Below, piece by piece: positions 16,427 to 25,390 of a stretch of 64,000 bases of DNA. Location of the stretch: the NCBI GenBank assembly GCA_002419055.1, contig DIFI01000009.1:248001-312000 (forward strand), given 5' to 3'. The translations under genes and the position numbers were made by a program. The notes below the pieces were generated by a model. That model searched no databases, was not told the DNA's origin, and saw only the letters and a program-made list of their open reading frames with translations. This stretch comes from Peptococcaceae bacterium UBA5752. Lineage in GTDB: Bacteria > Bacillota > Dehalobacteriia > UBA4068. Position 1 is the stretch's first letter; each line of letters starts with the position of its first letter.

Positions 16427-16459
16427 GTTTAATATATTTTTATATTGAAAAAATTAATA

Positions 16460-16488
16460 TTGATTTTTTTAATTAAAAGCTTTAGTAT
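16460..16488 (+). promoter_or_regulatory. Possible promoter of the small ferredoxin gene
   Basis: TTGATT at 16460-16465 and TAGTAT at 16483-16488 are 17 bases apart, in an AT-rich gap of about 110 bases after frr. Confidence 0.4.
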
Positions 16489-16536
16489 ATATCTGTAAGG
16501 TTTGGGAGTAGATGCTTTAGAAAAGGAGGTGTAATT

Positions 16537-16704
16537 ATGGCTTACATTATTTCTGAAGAATGTGCTGCTTGCGGTGCATGTGAAAGTGAATGCCCCGCCG
16601 GAGCTATCCACGAGGGAGATATCTATTCAATAAATCCTGAAGAATGCGTAGAATGCGGCACTTGTGTTGATGCTTGCCCCACCGGCGCCATCAGCGAGCA
16701 GTAA
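16537..16704 (+). CDS. Small 2[4Fe-4S] ferredoxin
   Basis: A 55-residue protein beginning MAYIISEECAACGACE. It has two complete CxxCxxCxxxCP motifs: CAACGACESECP and CVECGTCVDACP. This is the clostridial-type two-cluster ferredoxin, a soluble low-potential electron carrier in anaerobes. A very strong site (AAAAGGAGGTG) precedes ATG 16537. It is flanked by its own likely promoter and a strong terminator, so it is probably an independent, highly expressed unit inserted between frr and uppS. It could feed the [4Fe-4S] enzyme IspG encoded downstream, but that is inference. Confidence 0.95.
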   Translation: MAYIISEECAACGACESECPAGAIHEGDIYSINPEECVECGTCVDACPTGAISEQ

Positions 16705-16726
16705 TTACATTCCATATCAAAAATTA

Positions 16727-16757
16727 AACTCTCTTGCATATGCAAGAGAGTTTTTTT
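16727..16757 (+). terminator. Strong intrinsic terminator after the ferredoxin gene
   Basis: The arm AACTCTCTTGCA at 16727-16738 is repeated in inverted form at 16741-16752 with TA between. A run of seven T follows. Confidence 0.93.
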
Positions 16758-16799
16758 GTTATTATTATTTCTTATCGCAATTAAGTTTTATGCGTTTGC

Positions 16800-16828
16800 T
16801 TGCTAATTTTTGCTAATTGTGAGATAAT
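16800..16828 (+). promoter_or_regulatory. Promoter of the uppS-cdsA-dxr-rseP-ispG-proS run
   Basis: TTGCTA at 16800-16805 and GATAAT at 16823-16828 are 17 bases apart. An overlapping TATACT lies at 16828-16833. It lies between the ferredoxin terminator and uppS. Confidence 0.5.
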
Positions 16829-16870
16829 ATACTACAAATTAGTTTTTTGTGTGCCTTTGGGGAGTGTTAT

Positions 16871-17623
16871 ATGGTAAAGGCTGATAATAATGGCTATGAG
16901 GATTTAATTGCACAAATAGATAAGGAGAGGCTGCCACAGCATATTGCTATTATTATGGATGGCAACGGCCGCTGGGCAAAACAACGAAACCTAATTCGCA
17001 GTATCGGTCACCGGGAAGGCATGGAAGCAATGCGCCGTACTGTAGAAATTTGCAGAAATATCGGCATTAAGATATTAACGGTATACGCCTTTTCTACTGA
17101 AAATTGGCTGCGTCCAAAAGAAGAGGTCAATTTTTTGATGTCATTGTTTGCTGAGTATTTACGCAAAGAATTGGCATTGCTTAACGAGCAAGATATTTGT
17201 TTGCAATTATTGGGCGACAGTTCAAAGTTGCCATTATCTGTACAAAGAGAATTAGATCATACCCTGTCAGCAACTAAAAACAACCAAACGATGATTTTCA
17301 ATATTGCAGTTAATTATGGTTCACGTATCGAGATAACTTCAGCAGTTAAAAGGATAGCATCTTTAGTAGAAGCAGGAGAACTCAAGGCAGATGAAATCAA
17401 CGAACAGTTGATTTCGGATAACCTTAATACGGCCGGTCAAATAGACCCTGATCTTTTGATTCGCACTTCGTCGGAGAGACGGTTGAGTAATTTTTTGCTT
17501 TGGCAGCTGGCTTATACTGAGCTGGCGTTTGTTGATATTTATTGGCCGGATTTTGGTAAGCGGGATCTGCTGGCTGCCATAATTGATTATCAACATCGAG
17601 ACAGGCGTTTCGGTGGGGTATAA
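16871..17623 (+). CDS. uppS: Undecaprenyl diphosphate synthase (isoprenyl transferase)
   Basis: 250 residues. The catalytic aspartate is Asp30 in IMDGNGRWAKQR. Other signatures are YAFSTENWLRPKEEV and RTSSERRLSNFLLWQLAYTEL, where the usual RTSGE glycine is serine. The enzyme extends farnesyl diphosphate to the C55 carrier used by MraY and MurG. I choose ATG 16871, which has GGGGAG at 16859-16864; GTG 16847 is an in-frame alternative without a good site. It heads a lipid/isoprenoid run. Confidence 0.97.
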   Translation: MVKADNNGYEDLIAQIDKERLPQHIAIIMDGNGRWAKQRNLIRSIGHREGMEAMRRTVEICRNIGIKILTVYAFSTENWLRPKEEVNFLMSLFAEYLRKELALLNEQDICLQLLGDSSKLPLSVQRELDHTLSATKNNQTMIFNIAVNYGSRIEITSAVKRIASLVEAGELKADEINEQLISDNLNTAGQIDPDLLIRTSSERRLSNFLLWQLAYTELAFVDIYWPDFGKRDLLAAIIDYQHRDRRFGGV

Positions 17624-17639
17624 GGAGAAGATATCTAGT

Positions 17640-18434
17640 ATGAAACAAAGAGTGCTAACGTCCTGGGTGTTTGTGCCGATAATATTACTGCTGGTTTATT
17701 GGGGTGGTGTACCGCTTTATGCCGGCATGGCGTTATTAACGCTGGTCGGAGTACAAGAATTTGGATCTATGTTACGTAATCGCAGAGTACAATGGAACAT
17801 GTATCTTAATATTATTGCTGCTTTGATATTCCTTACTCTGGTTAGCTGGCGAATGGATTCAATTCTGATATGGGCAATACTTGTATATATTATTATACTA
17901 TTTTCCTGGGGTTGGCGTAATTTTGTTCACTATCCGGAAATCATTTTTACGATATTGGGTGTATTGTATATTAGCTGTGGTTTTGGTTTAATAACGACTA
18001 TTGGAATACACTATGATAGTTGGCATTATTTGCTTTTGGTAATATTAAATGTTTGGATTACCGATACAGGAGCCTTTTTAATTGGCTCAAAAATAGGCAA
18101 ACATAAATTGGCACCAAGGATCAGCCCCAAAAAAACTATAGAAGGTTTACTCGGCGGTACAATTTGTGCTGTTATCATTACCGGAATATTTGCAGCGAAA
18201 TTTCTAAATTTAGAAATAGGCTATGCGCTGATACTAGTAGCAATAATATCATTGCTGGGTCACGTCGGCGATTTATTGGAATCGGTGGTAAAACGCTGGG
18301 CGGGAGTAAAAGATTCAGGCAAATTTTTTCCCGGTCACGGCGGTGTGCTAGATCGTTTTGACAGCCTCTTGCTGGCCGCTCCTGCCGCTTGGGTGCTTTA
18401 TAATATATTTGAGGTACTAGAACGTCTAGTATGA
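17640..18434 (+). CDS. cdsA: Phosphatidate cytidylyltransferase (CDP-diglyceride synthase)
   Basis: 264 residues, mostly hydrophobic, with about seven or eight membrane helices. The C-terminal CdsA signature is intact: SLLGHVGDLLESVVKR followed by KDSGKFFPGHGGVLDRFDS. It makes CDP-diacylglycerol for phospholipid synthesis. I start it at ATG 17640 after AAGGAGA at 17622-17628. An upstream in-frame start at 17583 would lie inside uppS with no ribosome site. Confidence 0.97.
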   Translation: MKQRVLTSWVFVPIILLLVYWGGVPLYAGMALLTLVGVQEFGSMLRNRRVQWNMYLNIIAALIFLTLVSWRMDSILIWAILVYIIILFSWGWRNFVHYPEIIFTILGVLYISCGFGLITTIGIHYDSWHYLLLVILNVWITDTGAFLIGSKIGKHKLAPRISPKKTIEGLLGGTICAVIITGIFAAKFLNLEIGYALILVAIISLLGHVGDLLESVVKRWAGVKDSGKFFPGHGGVLDRFDSLLLAAPAAWVLYNIFEVLERLV

Positions 18435-18514
18435 AACTTTGCGAATATGATTAAGAGAAGTTACTGCTGCTAGCACCCTTTAAAAAATGGTCTTTAACAA
18501 TAGGATAATTATAA

Positions 18515-19666
18515 ATGAAGAGAATTACGATTCTTGGTTCGACCGGCTCAATCGGCCGACAAACTTTAGAGGTATGCGAATGGTTTGGGCAAAGACTGCA
18601 GCCGCAATGTTTGGTAGCTTGTTCTAATGCGACGCTTTTAGCCCAGCAGGCGTGCAAATTTCAACCACAATTAATCGTATTAGGTGATGAGAGTCAATAT
18701 CGTCAGCTAAAAGAATGTCTTGGCGATTATCGTGGCGAAGTTGCGGTTGGTCGCCAGGCAGTAATCGATGCTGCTGCGAGCCAAAGCGATATGGTGTTGG
18801 CAGCTATTTCCGGCATTGCCGGATTGGAACCTGTAATGGCGGCGATCAATGCCGGAAACCAGCTGGCTTTGGCAAATAAAGAATCGCTGGTTGCAGGTGG
18901 TCAATTGGTTATGGCGGCGATTGCTAAGCGTAATATAAATCTATTACCTGTTGATAGCGAACATTCTGCTATCTTTCAATGTCTTAATGGTGATAATAAA
19001 GATATTGAAAAACTGATTATTACAGCCAGTGGCGGTCCTTTTCGTGGTTGGGATAGGCAGAGGTTGCAATCAGTGCAGCCTAGCGATGCCTTAAAACATC
19101 CGACCTGGAATATGGGCGCTAAAGTGACAATCGACAGCGCCACGCTGGCCAATAAAGGGCTGGAGGTAATAGAGGCACATTGGTTATTCGATGTTGATTA
19201 CAGCCGCATAGAAGTGTTGGTGCATAAAGAGAGTTTGATTCATTCAATGGTACAATACTGCGACGGTTCGATTAAAGCGCAGATCGGACCTCATGATATG
19301 CGCTTACCTATCCAATATGCGTTACTGTATCCGGAACGCCCGGCTAATCCGACGCAGCGGCTGGATTTGGCAAAAATAGCTGCTCTTAATTTTGAGCAGC
19401 CCGATACAGATAGTTTCCCTGCGTTACGTTTAGCTTTTGATGCGTCAAAAGCCGGCAATAGTTTTCCGGCTGTTTTCAACGGCGCTAATGAGGCGCTTGT
19501 AGCGGCCTTTTTAGGTGGTAAAATCGGTTTTATGGATATTGCAGAGGGAATTGAGCAAGCTTTAAATAAGCATCAACAATGGACTTTGCATGACATTGAC
19601 TCTGTTTTAGCGGCTGATAGCTGGGCCAAAGACTGGGTCGTACGGGAATATTTAAGGAGGAAGTAA
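18515..19666 (+). CDS. dxr: 1-deoxy-D-xylulose 5-phosphate reductoisomerase
   Basis: 383 residues. The NADPH-binding motif is ILGSTGSIGRQTLEV at the N-terminus. Substrate and metal residues are in LANKESLVAGG, PVDSEHSAIFQ, ITASGGPFRG, HPTWNMGAKVTIDSATLANKGLEVIEAHWLF. It carries out the first committed step of the MEP isoprenoid pathway, making MEP from DXP. IspG, two genes on, acts later in the same pathway. The ribosome site before ATG 18515 is weak (AGGAT). Confidence 0.98.
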   Translation: MKRITILGSTGSIGRQTLEVCEWFGQRLQPQCLVACSNATLLAQQACKFQPQLIVLGDESQYRQLKECLGDYRGEVAVGRQAVIDAAASQSDMVLAAISGIAGLEPVMAAINAGNQLALANKESLVAGGQLVMAAIAKRNINLLPVDSEHSAIFQCLNGDNKDIEKLIITASGGPFRGWDRQRLQSVQPSDALKHPTWNMGAKVTIDSATLANKGLEVIEAHWLFDVDYSRIEVLVHKESLIHSMVQYCDGSIKAQIGPHDMRLPIQYALLYPERPANPTQRLDLAKIAALNFEQPDTDSFPALRLAFDASKAGNSFPAVFNGANEALVAAFLGGKIGFMDIAEGIEQALNKHQQWTLHDIDSVLAADSWAKDWVVREYLRRK

Positions 19667-19667
19667 A

Positions 19668-20678
19668 TTGACTATTATAGCTGCTATTTTGATATTTTGT
19701 TTATTAATTATCAGCCATGAGTTTGGTCATTTTATTATGGCTAAAATCTGTGGCGTGTATGTTTATGATTTTAGTTTAGGCATGGGTCCCAAATTATTAA
19801 GCTGGAAGGGCAAAGAAACGCAATATACATTGCGACTTTTTCCGATCGGTGGCTGGGTGAAGATGATGGGAGAGGATGAAGATTCTGATGACCCGCGTTC
19901 ATTCATAAGAAAGAAGATAAGCCAGCGCATGGCCATTATTGCCGCCGGACCGATTATGAATTTTTTAACTGCGATATTGTTGTTTGTGATTATCTTTATG
20001 ATGATAGGCACTTATTCTACAGAAAATATCGCAGAACCAATAGATGGGAAACCGGCTCAACAGGCCGGCATGCAGAATGGCGACCGTATTATCGAAATCA
20101 ACGGTTACCAAATTAATGAGTGGAGCGATATTACAACGGTAATCAGTGATACTGCCGTAGATGGTAGTGTTGTCGATACGGTTGTAGAGCGTGATGGAAA
20201 GCAGGTCGAGATTGCTATTCAACCGACTTATGATCAAGAAAGCGGTTATTGGCAGATAGGCGTTATGCCACCGGTTGTGCGCCAGAATTTTTTTGTGGCA
20301 GTAAAAGACGGAGTAGTTCAGACTTATGTGTTTACGAAATTAATTTTAGTATCACTGGTACAGATGGTTACAGGGCAAATAGATGCCGATTTAGCAGGTC
20401 CGATTGGCGTGGTTAGCATAATTGGGCAGGCGACATCATATGGTATTCAGTCGCTGTTGCTGCTGACGGCCATGCTCTGCGTTAATCTTGGCATTATCAA
20501 CCTTTTACCGTTGCCGGCGCTTGATGGCTGCCGGATCGTTTTTTTAGCTATTGAGGGCATACGCGGTAAGCCTATTAACAGGGAGCGCGAAGGTTTGGTT
20601 CATTTTATTGGTTTAATATTATTATTTGGTTTAATGATAGTTATCACTTATAACGATATAATAAGGTTGTTAGCATGA
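19668..20678 (+). CDS. rseP: RseP/RasP-type site-2 intramembrane zinc metalloprotease
   Basis: 336 residues. The zinc motif HEFGH is at residues 17-21 in the first membrane helix. A PDZ domain covers about 115-190. The third zinc-ligand motif is NLLPLPALDGCR with Asp286. Most relatives have a second glycine where Cys288 stands here. The family cleaves membrane-bound anti-sigma factors and remnant signal peptides. It starts at TTG 19668, eight bases after AAGGAGG, one base past the dxr stop. Its stop overlaps ispG's start. Confidence 0.95.
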   Translation: MTIIAAILIFCLLIISHEFGHFIMAKICGVYVYDFSLGMGPKLLSWKGKETQYTLRLFPIGGWVKMMGEDEDSDDPRSFIRKKISQRMAIIAAGPIMNFLTAILLFVIIFMMIGTYSTENIAEPIDGKPAQQAGMQNGDRIIEINGYQINEWSDITTVISDTAVDGSVVDTVVERDGKQVEIAIQPTYDQESGYWQIGVMPPVVRQNFFVAVKDGVVQTYVFTKLILVSLVQMVTGQIDADLAGPIGVVSIIGQATSYGIQSLLLLTAMLCVNLGIINLLPLPALDGCRIVFLAIEGIRGKPINREREGLVHFIGLILLFGLMIVITYNDIIRLLA

Positions 20679-21751
20679 AAGAGCCATTTGCGCGAAGAAA
20701 AACGCGTCTGCTTACCATCGGCGGTGTTGCCGTCGGTGGCGGACATGCCATATCAGTTCAGTCGATGAACAATACGCGGACCGCAAATAAGCAGGCGACG
20801 ATTGCTCAACTAACAGTCCTTGCTGCCGCCGGTTGTGATATCGGAAGACTGGCAGTCCCTGATCAAGAGGCGGCTTTAGCGTTGGCGGATATAGTCAAAG
20901 CGGTTAATATACCGGTGGTAGCCGATATTCATTTTGATTATCAACTGGCGCTTAAGGCAATAGACAGCGGTGTGGCCGGTTTGAGAATAAACCCCGGCAA
21001 TATCGGTAGCGCCGACAATGTGCGGGCGGTAGCGCGAGCAGCCGAGGCCGCTGATATACCGATCAGAATCGGTGTCAACGGCGGTTCGTTGGACAAGCAG
21101 ATGTTGGCTAAATATGGCGGGATTACAGCGGAGGCGCTTTGCGAAAGCGCGCTGTCGCAGGCGGCGATATTAGAGCAAATCGGGTTTGCAGCTATCAAAA
21201 TCTCACTCAAAGCCACTGAGCTACCGGTTATGATTGCGGCTTATCGAAAGATGGCGGAAGTAAGTGATTATCCGCTGCATGTCGGCGTTACAGAAGCAGG
21301 ATTTGGCCTGCGGGGCAGCGTCAAATCTGCGCTTGGTATCGGTGTTTTGTTGGCCGAGGGAATCGGGGATACGATCAGGGTTTCTTTGACAGGTGATCCG
21401 CTTGTAGAGGTGCAGCTAGGATTAGATATACTTAATATGCTGGGTATGCGTAAGCAGGGCTGGGAGTTTGTTTCCTGTCCGACTTGCGGGCGCACGGTAA
21501 TTGATGTTGAGCAGATGGCACATCAGGTTTATGATGCTCTTTCACTGATCAGACCGATGAGACCGCTGAAAGTTGCGGTGATGGGATGCAGCGTAAATGG
21601 ACCCGGAGAGGCGCGCGAGGCCGATATCGGCATTGCCGGTGGTATCAACGGTGGCTGGCTGTTTGCCAAAGGTGAGAAGATTGGATATTATCCGGCCGAC
21701 AGGCTGGTCGAAGAATTAATAAAAAACGCCAAGCAATTGGCTGAAGACTAA
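20675..21751 (+). CDS. ispG: 4-hydroxy-3-methylbut-2-enyl-diphosphate synthase (flavodoxin/ferredoxin)
   Basis: 358 residues. A TIM-barrel part (VQSMNNTRTANKQATIAQ, VADIHFDYQLALKA, INPGNIG) is followed by the [4Fe-4S] domain with CPTCGRT and GCSVNGPGEAREADIGIAGG. It reduces MEcPP to HMBPP in the MEP pathway. The ATGA overlap with rseP indicates coupling. It needs a reduced ferredoxin or flavodoxin; a ferredoxin gene lies 4 kb upstream. Confidence 0.98.
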   Translation: MKEPFARRKTRLLTIGGVAVGGGHAISVQSMNNTRTANKQATIAQLTVLAAAGCDIGRLAVPDQEAALALADIVKAVNIPVVADIHFDYQLALKAIDSGVAGLRINPGNIGSADNVRAVARAAEAADIPIRIGVNGGSLDKQMLAKYGGITAEALCESALSQAAILEQIGFAAIKISLKATELPVMIAAYRKMAEVSDYPLHVGVTEAGFGLRGSVKSALGIGVLLAEGIGDTIRVSLTGDPLVEVQLGLDILNMLGMRKQGWEFVSCPTCGRTVIDVEQMAHQVYDALSLIRPMRPLKVAVMGCSVNGPGEAREADIGIAGGINGGWLFAKGEKIGYYPADRLVEELIKNAKQLAED

Positions 21752-21766
21752 GGAGAGGTCTGAAGG

Positions 21767-23476
21767 ATGAGAGTAAGCAGATTATATGCACCTACATTAA
21801 GAGAAAACCCTGCGGAGGCGGAGATTATCAGTCATCAACTGATGCTGCGTGCCGGTATGATGCACAAGGTAGCATCCGGCATCTATACTTATATGCCGCT
21901 GGGCTGGCGGGTCATGAAAAAGATCATGGATATTATCCGTGATGAGATGGACAAGGTCGGCGGTCAGGAGATCTGTATGCCAGTAGTGCAACCTGCGGAA
22001 ATTTGGCAGGAAAGCGGCCGCTGGCAGGTTTACGGTGCTGAGCTGTGGCGTGTTAAAGACCGCCATGATAGAGATTTTTGCCTTGGCCCTACTCATGAAG
22101 AATTGATTACTTCGCATATCCGCAATGATGTGCGTTCTTATAAGCAGCTGCCGATGCTGCCTTACCAAATCCAGGTAAAATTTCGCGACGAGAGACGCCC
22201 GCGTTTTGGTTTGATGCGGGGACGCGAATTTATGATGAAAGATATGTATTCGTTTGACCGCGATGAAGAAGCGCTTGATAAGACATATTGGCAGCTTTAT
22301 CAGGCATACAGTAATATTTTTCGTCGCTGCGGGCTCAATTGTCGTCCCGTCGAGGCAGACAGCGGTGCGATTGGCGGTTCCGGCAGCCATGAGTTTATGG
22401 CATTGTCCGAAAACGGCGAGTCGATGATACTATACTGCGGCTCCTGCGACTACGCCGCTACCGATGAAATTGCCGCGGTTGAACCTGTCGGCATTGATCA
22501 AAGCGAAGCTTTGTCAGATGTAAAAGAAGTATATACGCCGGATTGTATGAGCGTTGATGATGTGGCGGCTTTTCTTAGAATTGCGCCTGCCAAAATGGTA
22601 AAGACCATGTGCTATCAGGCCGATGATGAGGTGGTGGCAGTTCTGATTCGTGGCGACCGCCAGATCAACGAGATCAAGCTGCAGAACATTCTTGGCTGCT
22701 GTAACCTGGTATTTGCTACTGAAGAGGCGGTGCGTGCTGTTGGTATGGAACCGGGATTTTGCGGGCCGGTGGGCATCAATAAAAAAATCCGCGTGATCGT
22801 TGATACGGAAGTGCCGCTGGTTGTCAATCATGGCTGCGGCGCTCATAAGAAAGATTATCATCTGATGAATGTGAATTACGGCCGTGATTATACCGCGGAT
22901 GTTATTGCGGACATTCGCATGGTCGAAGTAGGCGATGCCTGCCCGTATTGTGGCAAACCGTTGCTGGGCGCCCGTGGCATTGAGGTTGGACAGGTATTTA
23001 AGTTGCATACTAAGTATAGTTCTGCACTTGGTGCGCGGTATATCGACGAGAACAGCGAAGAGCATGATATGGTGATGGGCTGCTACGGTATTGGCGTTGG
23101 ACGGACCATGGCAGCGGTTATCGAGCAAAGCAATGATCAATACGGGATTATTTGGCCAATGGCGGTTGCACCGTATCAGGTGATGATTCTACCGGTCAAT
23201 GACAAAGACGAATGGCTGGTTGAGCAGGCTGAGGTGCTTTATAAAGAGCTGCTTGATCGCGGTGTAGAAGTAATTATCGATGATCGTCATGAACGTCCCG
23301 GTGTTAAGTTTAATGATGCTGATTTGATGGGGTTCCCGCTTCGGGTAACCTTTGGCAAAAAATGCCGCGAAACAGGTAAGGTCGAAGTCAAAGTCCGTGC
23401 CAGTGGTGAGGTGATAGAGGTGGATTTAGTGGGTGTGGCGGATTTATTGCTTGATATGATTAAAAAGTCGTTGTAA
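21767..23476 (+). CDS. proS: Prolyl-tRNA synthetase (bacterial type with editing domain)
   Basis: 569 residues. The class II catalytic core has motif 2 VKFRDERRPRFGLMRGREFMMKD. The YbaK-like editing insertion lies at about 235-385, where it removes Ala-tRNA(Pro). A C-terminal anticodon-binding domain starts near 465 (VAPYQVMILPVN). GGAGAGGTCTGAAGG precedes ATG 21767. No T-box leader is possible in the 15-base gap to ispG. In many Firmicutes polC follows; here recA does. Confidence 0.98.
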   Translation: MRVSRLYAPTLRENPAEAEIISHQLMLRAGMMHKVASGIYTYMPLGWRVMKKIMDIIRDEMDKVGGQEICMPVVQPAEIWQESGRWQVYGAELWRVKDRHDRDFCLGPTHEELITSHIRNDVRSYKQLPMLPYQIQVKFRDERRPRFGLMRGREFMMKDMYSFDRDEEALDKTYWQLYQAYSNIFRRCGLNCRPVEADSGAIGGSGSHEFMALSENGESMILYCGSCDYAATDEIAAVEPVGIDQSEALSDVKEVYTPDCMSVDDVAAFLRIAPAKMVKTMCYQADDEVVAVLIRGDRQINEIKLQNILGCCNLVFATEEAVRAVGMEPGFCGPVGINKKIRVIVDTEVPLVVNHGCGAHKKDYHLMNVNYGRDYTADVIADIRMVEVGDACPYCGKPLLGARGIEVGQVFKLHTKYSSALGARYIDENSEEHDMVMGCYGIGVGRTMAAVIEQSNDQYGIIWPMAVAPYQVMILPVNDKDEWLVEQAEVLYKELLDRGVEVIIDDRHERPGVKFNDADLMGFPLRVTFGKKCRETGKVEVKVRASGEVIEVDLVGVADLLLDMIKKSL

Positions 23477-23488
23477 GTAAAAAATTCT

Positions 23489-23517
23489 TTGTTTTAAGTC
23501 CAATTATACATTATAAT
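23489..23517 (+). promoter_or_regulatory. Promoter of recA-recX
   Basis: TTGTTT at 23489-23494 and a consensus TATAAT at 23512-23517 are 17 bases apart. I see no GAAC-N4-GTTC type LexA site around it. Confidence 0.65.
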
Positions 23518-23564
23518 AAAAAAGTAAGTATTTGAGATCAAGAGCAATAAGGAGGGTGCAATTG

Positions 23565-24605
23565 ATGAATGAGAAAAGACAAGCCCTAGAAGCAGCATTG
23601 GATCAGATTGAAAAACAATTCGGTAAAGGCTCAATAATGCGGCTGGGAGATTCCAAAGCACAGGCGATGGAGATTATTCCCACTGGATCGTTGGCTCTTG
23701 ATATTGCGCTTGGCGTAGGCGGAATGCCGCGCGGCCGGGTGGTCGAGATCTACGGACCGGAGTCGTCAGGAAAAACGACAGTTGCTTTACATATTGTAGC
23801 AGAAGCACAAAAGACAGGCGGTACAGCAGGTTTTATTGATGCTGAACATGCACTTGATCCGGTCTATGCCAAGAATTTAGGGGTTAATACCGATGATTTG
23901 CTGATATCGCAGCCCGATACCGGCGAGCAGGCATTAGAGATCGCAGAGGCGCTGGTGCGCAGTGGCGCTCTTGATGTTATAGTCGTTGACTCGGTGGCAG
24001 CGTTGGTGCCTCGTATTGAATTGGAAGGTGAGATGGGCGATGCTCATGTTGGTTTACAGGCCCGTTTAATGTCACAAGCATTGCGCAAATTGACCGGAGC
24101 TGTCAGCAAATCTCATACATGCTTGATTTTTATCAACCAAATCAGAGAAAAAGTCGGCATCATGTTTGGAAATCCCGAGACTACTTCCGGTGGACGGGCA
24201 CTCAAGTTTTATTCTTCGGTGCGCTTGGATGTCAGACGTGGGGAGCAGATCAAAAATGGCACAGAGATTATTGGTAACCATACCAAGGTCAAAGTGGTAA
24301 AAAACAAGGTAGCGCCGCCTTTCAGAACGGCCGAATTTGATATTATGTATGGTTTGGGTATTTCTAAAGAAGGCAATATTCTCGATCTGGCAGCTGACAA
24401 GAAGATTGTTAATAAATCCGGATCTTGGTATAATTATAAAGACGAAAGAATTGGCCAAGGCAGAGAGAATGCCAAGGATTATTTGCAGAAAAATCCTCAA
24501 GTAGCATTAGAAATTGAAGCACAACTTCGTCAATTACTCTTGGGTGGAGTAGTAGAACCAAGTAGTGCCGCATCTTCGGGTGAGAGCAATGGCTTGGCGG
24601 AGTAA
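23565..24605 (+). CDS. recA: Recombinase RecA
   Basis: 346 residues. Walker A is GPESSGKTT at 64-72. Other signatures are FIDAEHALDP, VVDSVAALVP and the highly conserved ALRKLTGAVSKSHT...INQIREKVG. RecA drives homologous recombination and triggers the SOS response. ATG 23565 is chosen because AAGGAGGGTG (about 23550-23559) directly precedes it; an upstream in-frame start at 23532 would precede this site. recX overlaps its 3' end. Confidence 0.99.
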   Translation: MNEKRQALEAALDQIEKQFGKGSIMRLGDSKAQAMEIIPTGSLALDIALGVGGMPRGRVVEIYGPESSGKTTVALHIVAEAQKTGGTAGFIDAEHALDPVYAKNLGVNTDDLLISQPDTGEQALEIAEALVRSGALDVIVVDSVAALVPRIELEGEMGDAHVGLQARLMSQALRKLTGAVSKSHTCLIFINQIREKVGIMFGNPETTSGGRALKFYSSVRLDVRRGEQIKNGTEIIGNHTKVKVVKNKVAPPFRTAEFDIMYGLGISKEGNILDLAADKKIVNKSGSWYNYKDERIGQGRENAKDYLQKNPQVALEIEAQLRQLLLGGVVEPSSAASSGESNGLAE

Positions 24606-25122
24606 AAAACAAGATCTGGCTGACCAGCCGGATAAGATTAAAGATGCCGCTCTGCGGCTACTTAGCCGTCGTGATTTTGCGGCAGAGGAATTGCGGCGCC
24701 GTCTGCTTGAGCGGGGCGGTGGCCACGATAAAATTGAAGAAGTGATTGATTATTTATGCCAGTGCGGTTTTATTAATGAAACCGCGCTGGTAGAAAATTG
24801 GCTGCGATATCGCCTGGAAATCAATCCGCGTGGCCGGGCTTATGTTAAGCAAGAGCTGCTTAATCGCGGAGTTAATGAGCAAATTGTCCAAGAAAGCATA
24901 GAAAGATTATACAATGATGAGCAGGAAGAAATTATAATCGTGCGTTTGGCGAATAAGGAAATAGTGCATAATAATGTAGATTTTGACGATAAAGAGATGG
25001 AAAAATATTGTGCTAAACTGATGCGGCGCTGGAGCAATCAAGGATTTTGTCAAAATAATATTATAAATGGAATTAAATTATTGCGCACTAATTTTCTTGA
25101 CAAAGATAAAAATTTGTACTAA
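24589..25122 (+). CDS. recX: Regulatory protein RecX
   Basis: 177 residues of three-helix repeats typical of RecX: LRLLSRRDFAAEELRRRLLERG, VIDYLCQCGFINETALVENWLRYRLEINPRGRAYVKQELLNRG. RecX binds along the RecA filament and limits its activity. It overlaps recA by 17 bases. I take ATG 24589; GTG 24565 or GTG 24580 are possible starts. The C-terminal third is more divergent. Confidence 0.93.
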   Translation: MAWRSKKQDLADQPDKIKDAALRLLSRRDFAAEELRRRLLERGGGHDKIEEVIDYLCQCGFINETALVENWLRYRLEINPRGRAYVKQELLNRGVNEQIVQESIERLYNDEQEEIIIVRLANKEIVHNNVDFDDKEMEKYCAKLMRRWSNQGFCQNNIINGIKLLRTNFLDKDKNLY

Positions 25123-25390
25123 ACTAAAATGTAGTTAAGGACAGGTGGCACTTTTTGGTAAAAAAAGTGCGTGGATAATTAATGATTGGTCTGATCTTAT
25201 CGGGATATTATATATATAAAATTTTCATAAGACAACTGTAACGTTTTGTGAATAAACATATAATTGTTCGTTATATGTACTAACAAATATATAAAGAAAT
25301 ACCTGATAGAATGATAAATCAGCAATCATTTCCGCAAACCGAGTTTTTTAACTCGGTTATTTTTTTAATTTTTATTGGAGGTGAAAGTGA
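25123..25390 (+). promoter_or_regulatory. recX-rny intergenic region: two hairpins, a possible promoter and a terminator
   Basis: A stem GCACTTTTT with AAAAAGTGC lies at 25148-25170 but has no T run. CTGTAA (25236-25241) and TATAAT (25259-25264) are 17 bases apart and could form a promoter. ACATATAA/TTATATGT is an inverted repeat at 25256-25278 overlapping that -10. A classical terminator follows at 25337-25367. No open reading frame is evident. Confidence 0.5.
25337..25367 (+). terminator. Intrinsic terminator in front of rny (recX terminator or rny attenuator)
   Basis: AACCGAGT pairs with ACTCGGTT around a T/A loop, then A and seven T. It lies 24 bases before the rny start and beyond the possible promoter at 25236-25264. 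It could therefore end the recA-recX transcript or attenuate rny. Confidence 0.88.

Noticed and set aside
21797..22390. Minus-strand ORF of 197 codons opposite proS
   Set aside because: Histidine- and threonine-rich shadow of the proS frame; no independent evidence.
22514..23140. Long minus-strand ORF (208 codons) opposite proS
   Set aside because: It lies fully inside the well-supported proS gene, lacks a ribosome site and has a composition typical of an antisense shadow.
23477..23564. SOS (LexA) box before recA
   Set aside because: No GAAC-N4-GTTC or similar inverted motif seen around the promoter.
25148..25170. Terminator directly after recX
   Set aside because: The GCACTTTTT/AAAAAGTGC stem is not followed by a T run on the + strand.
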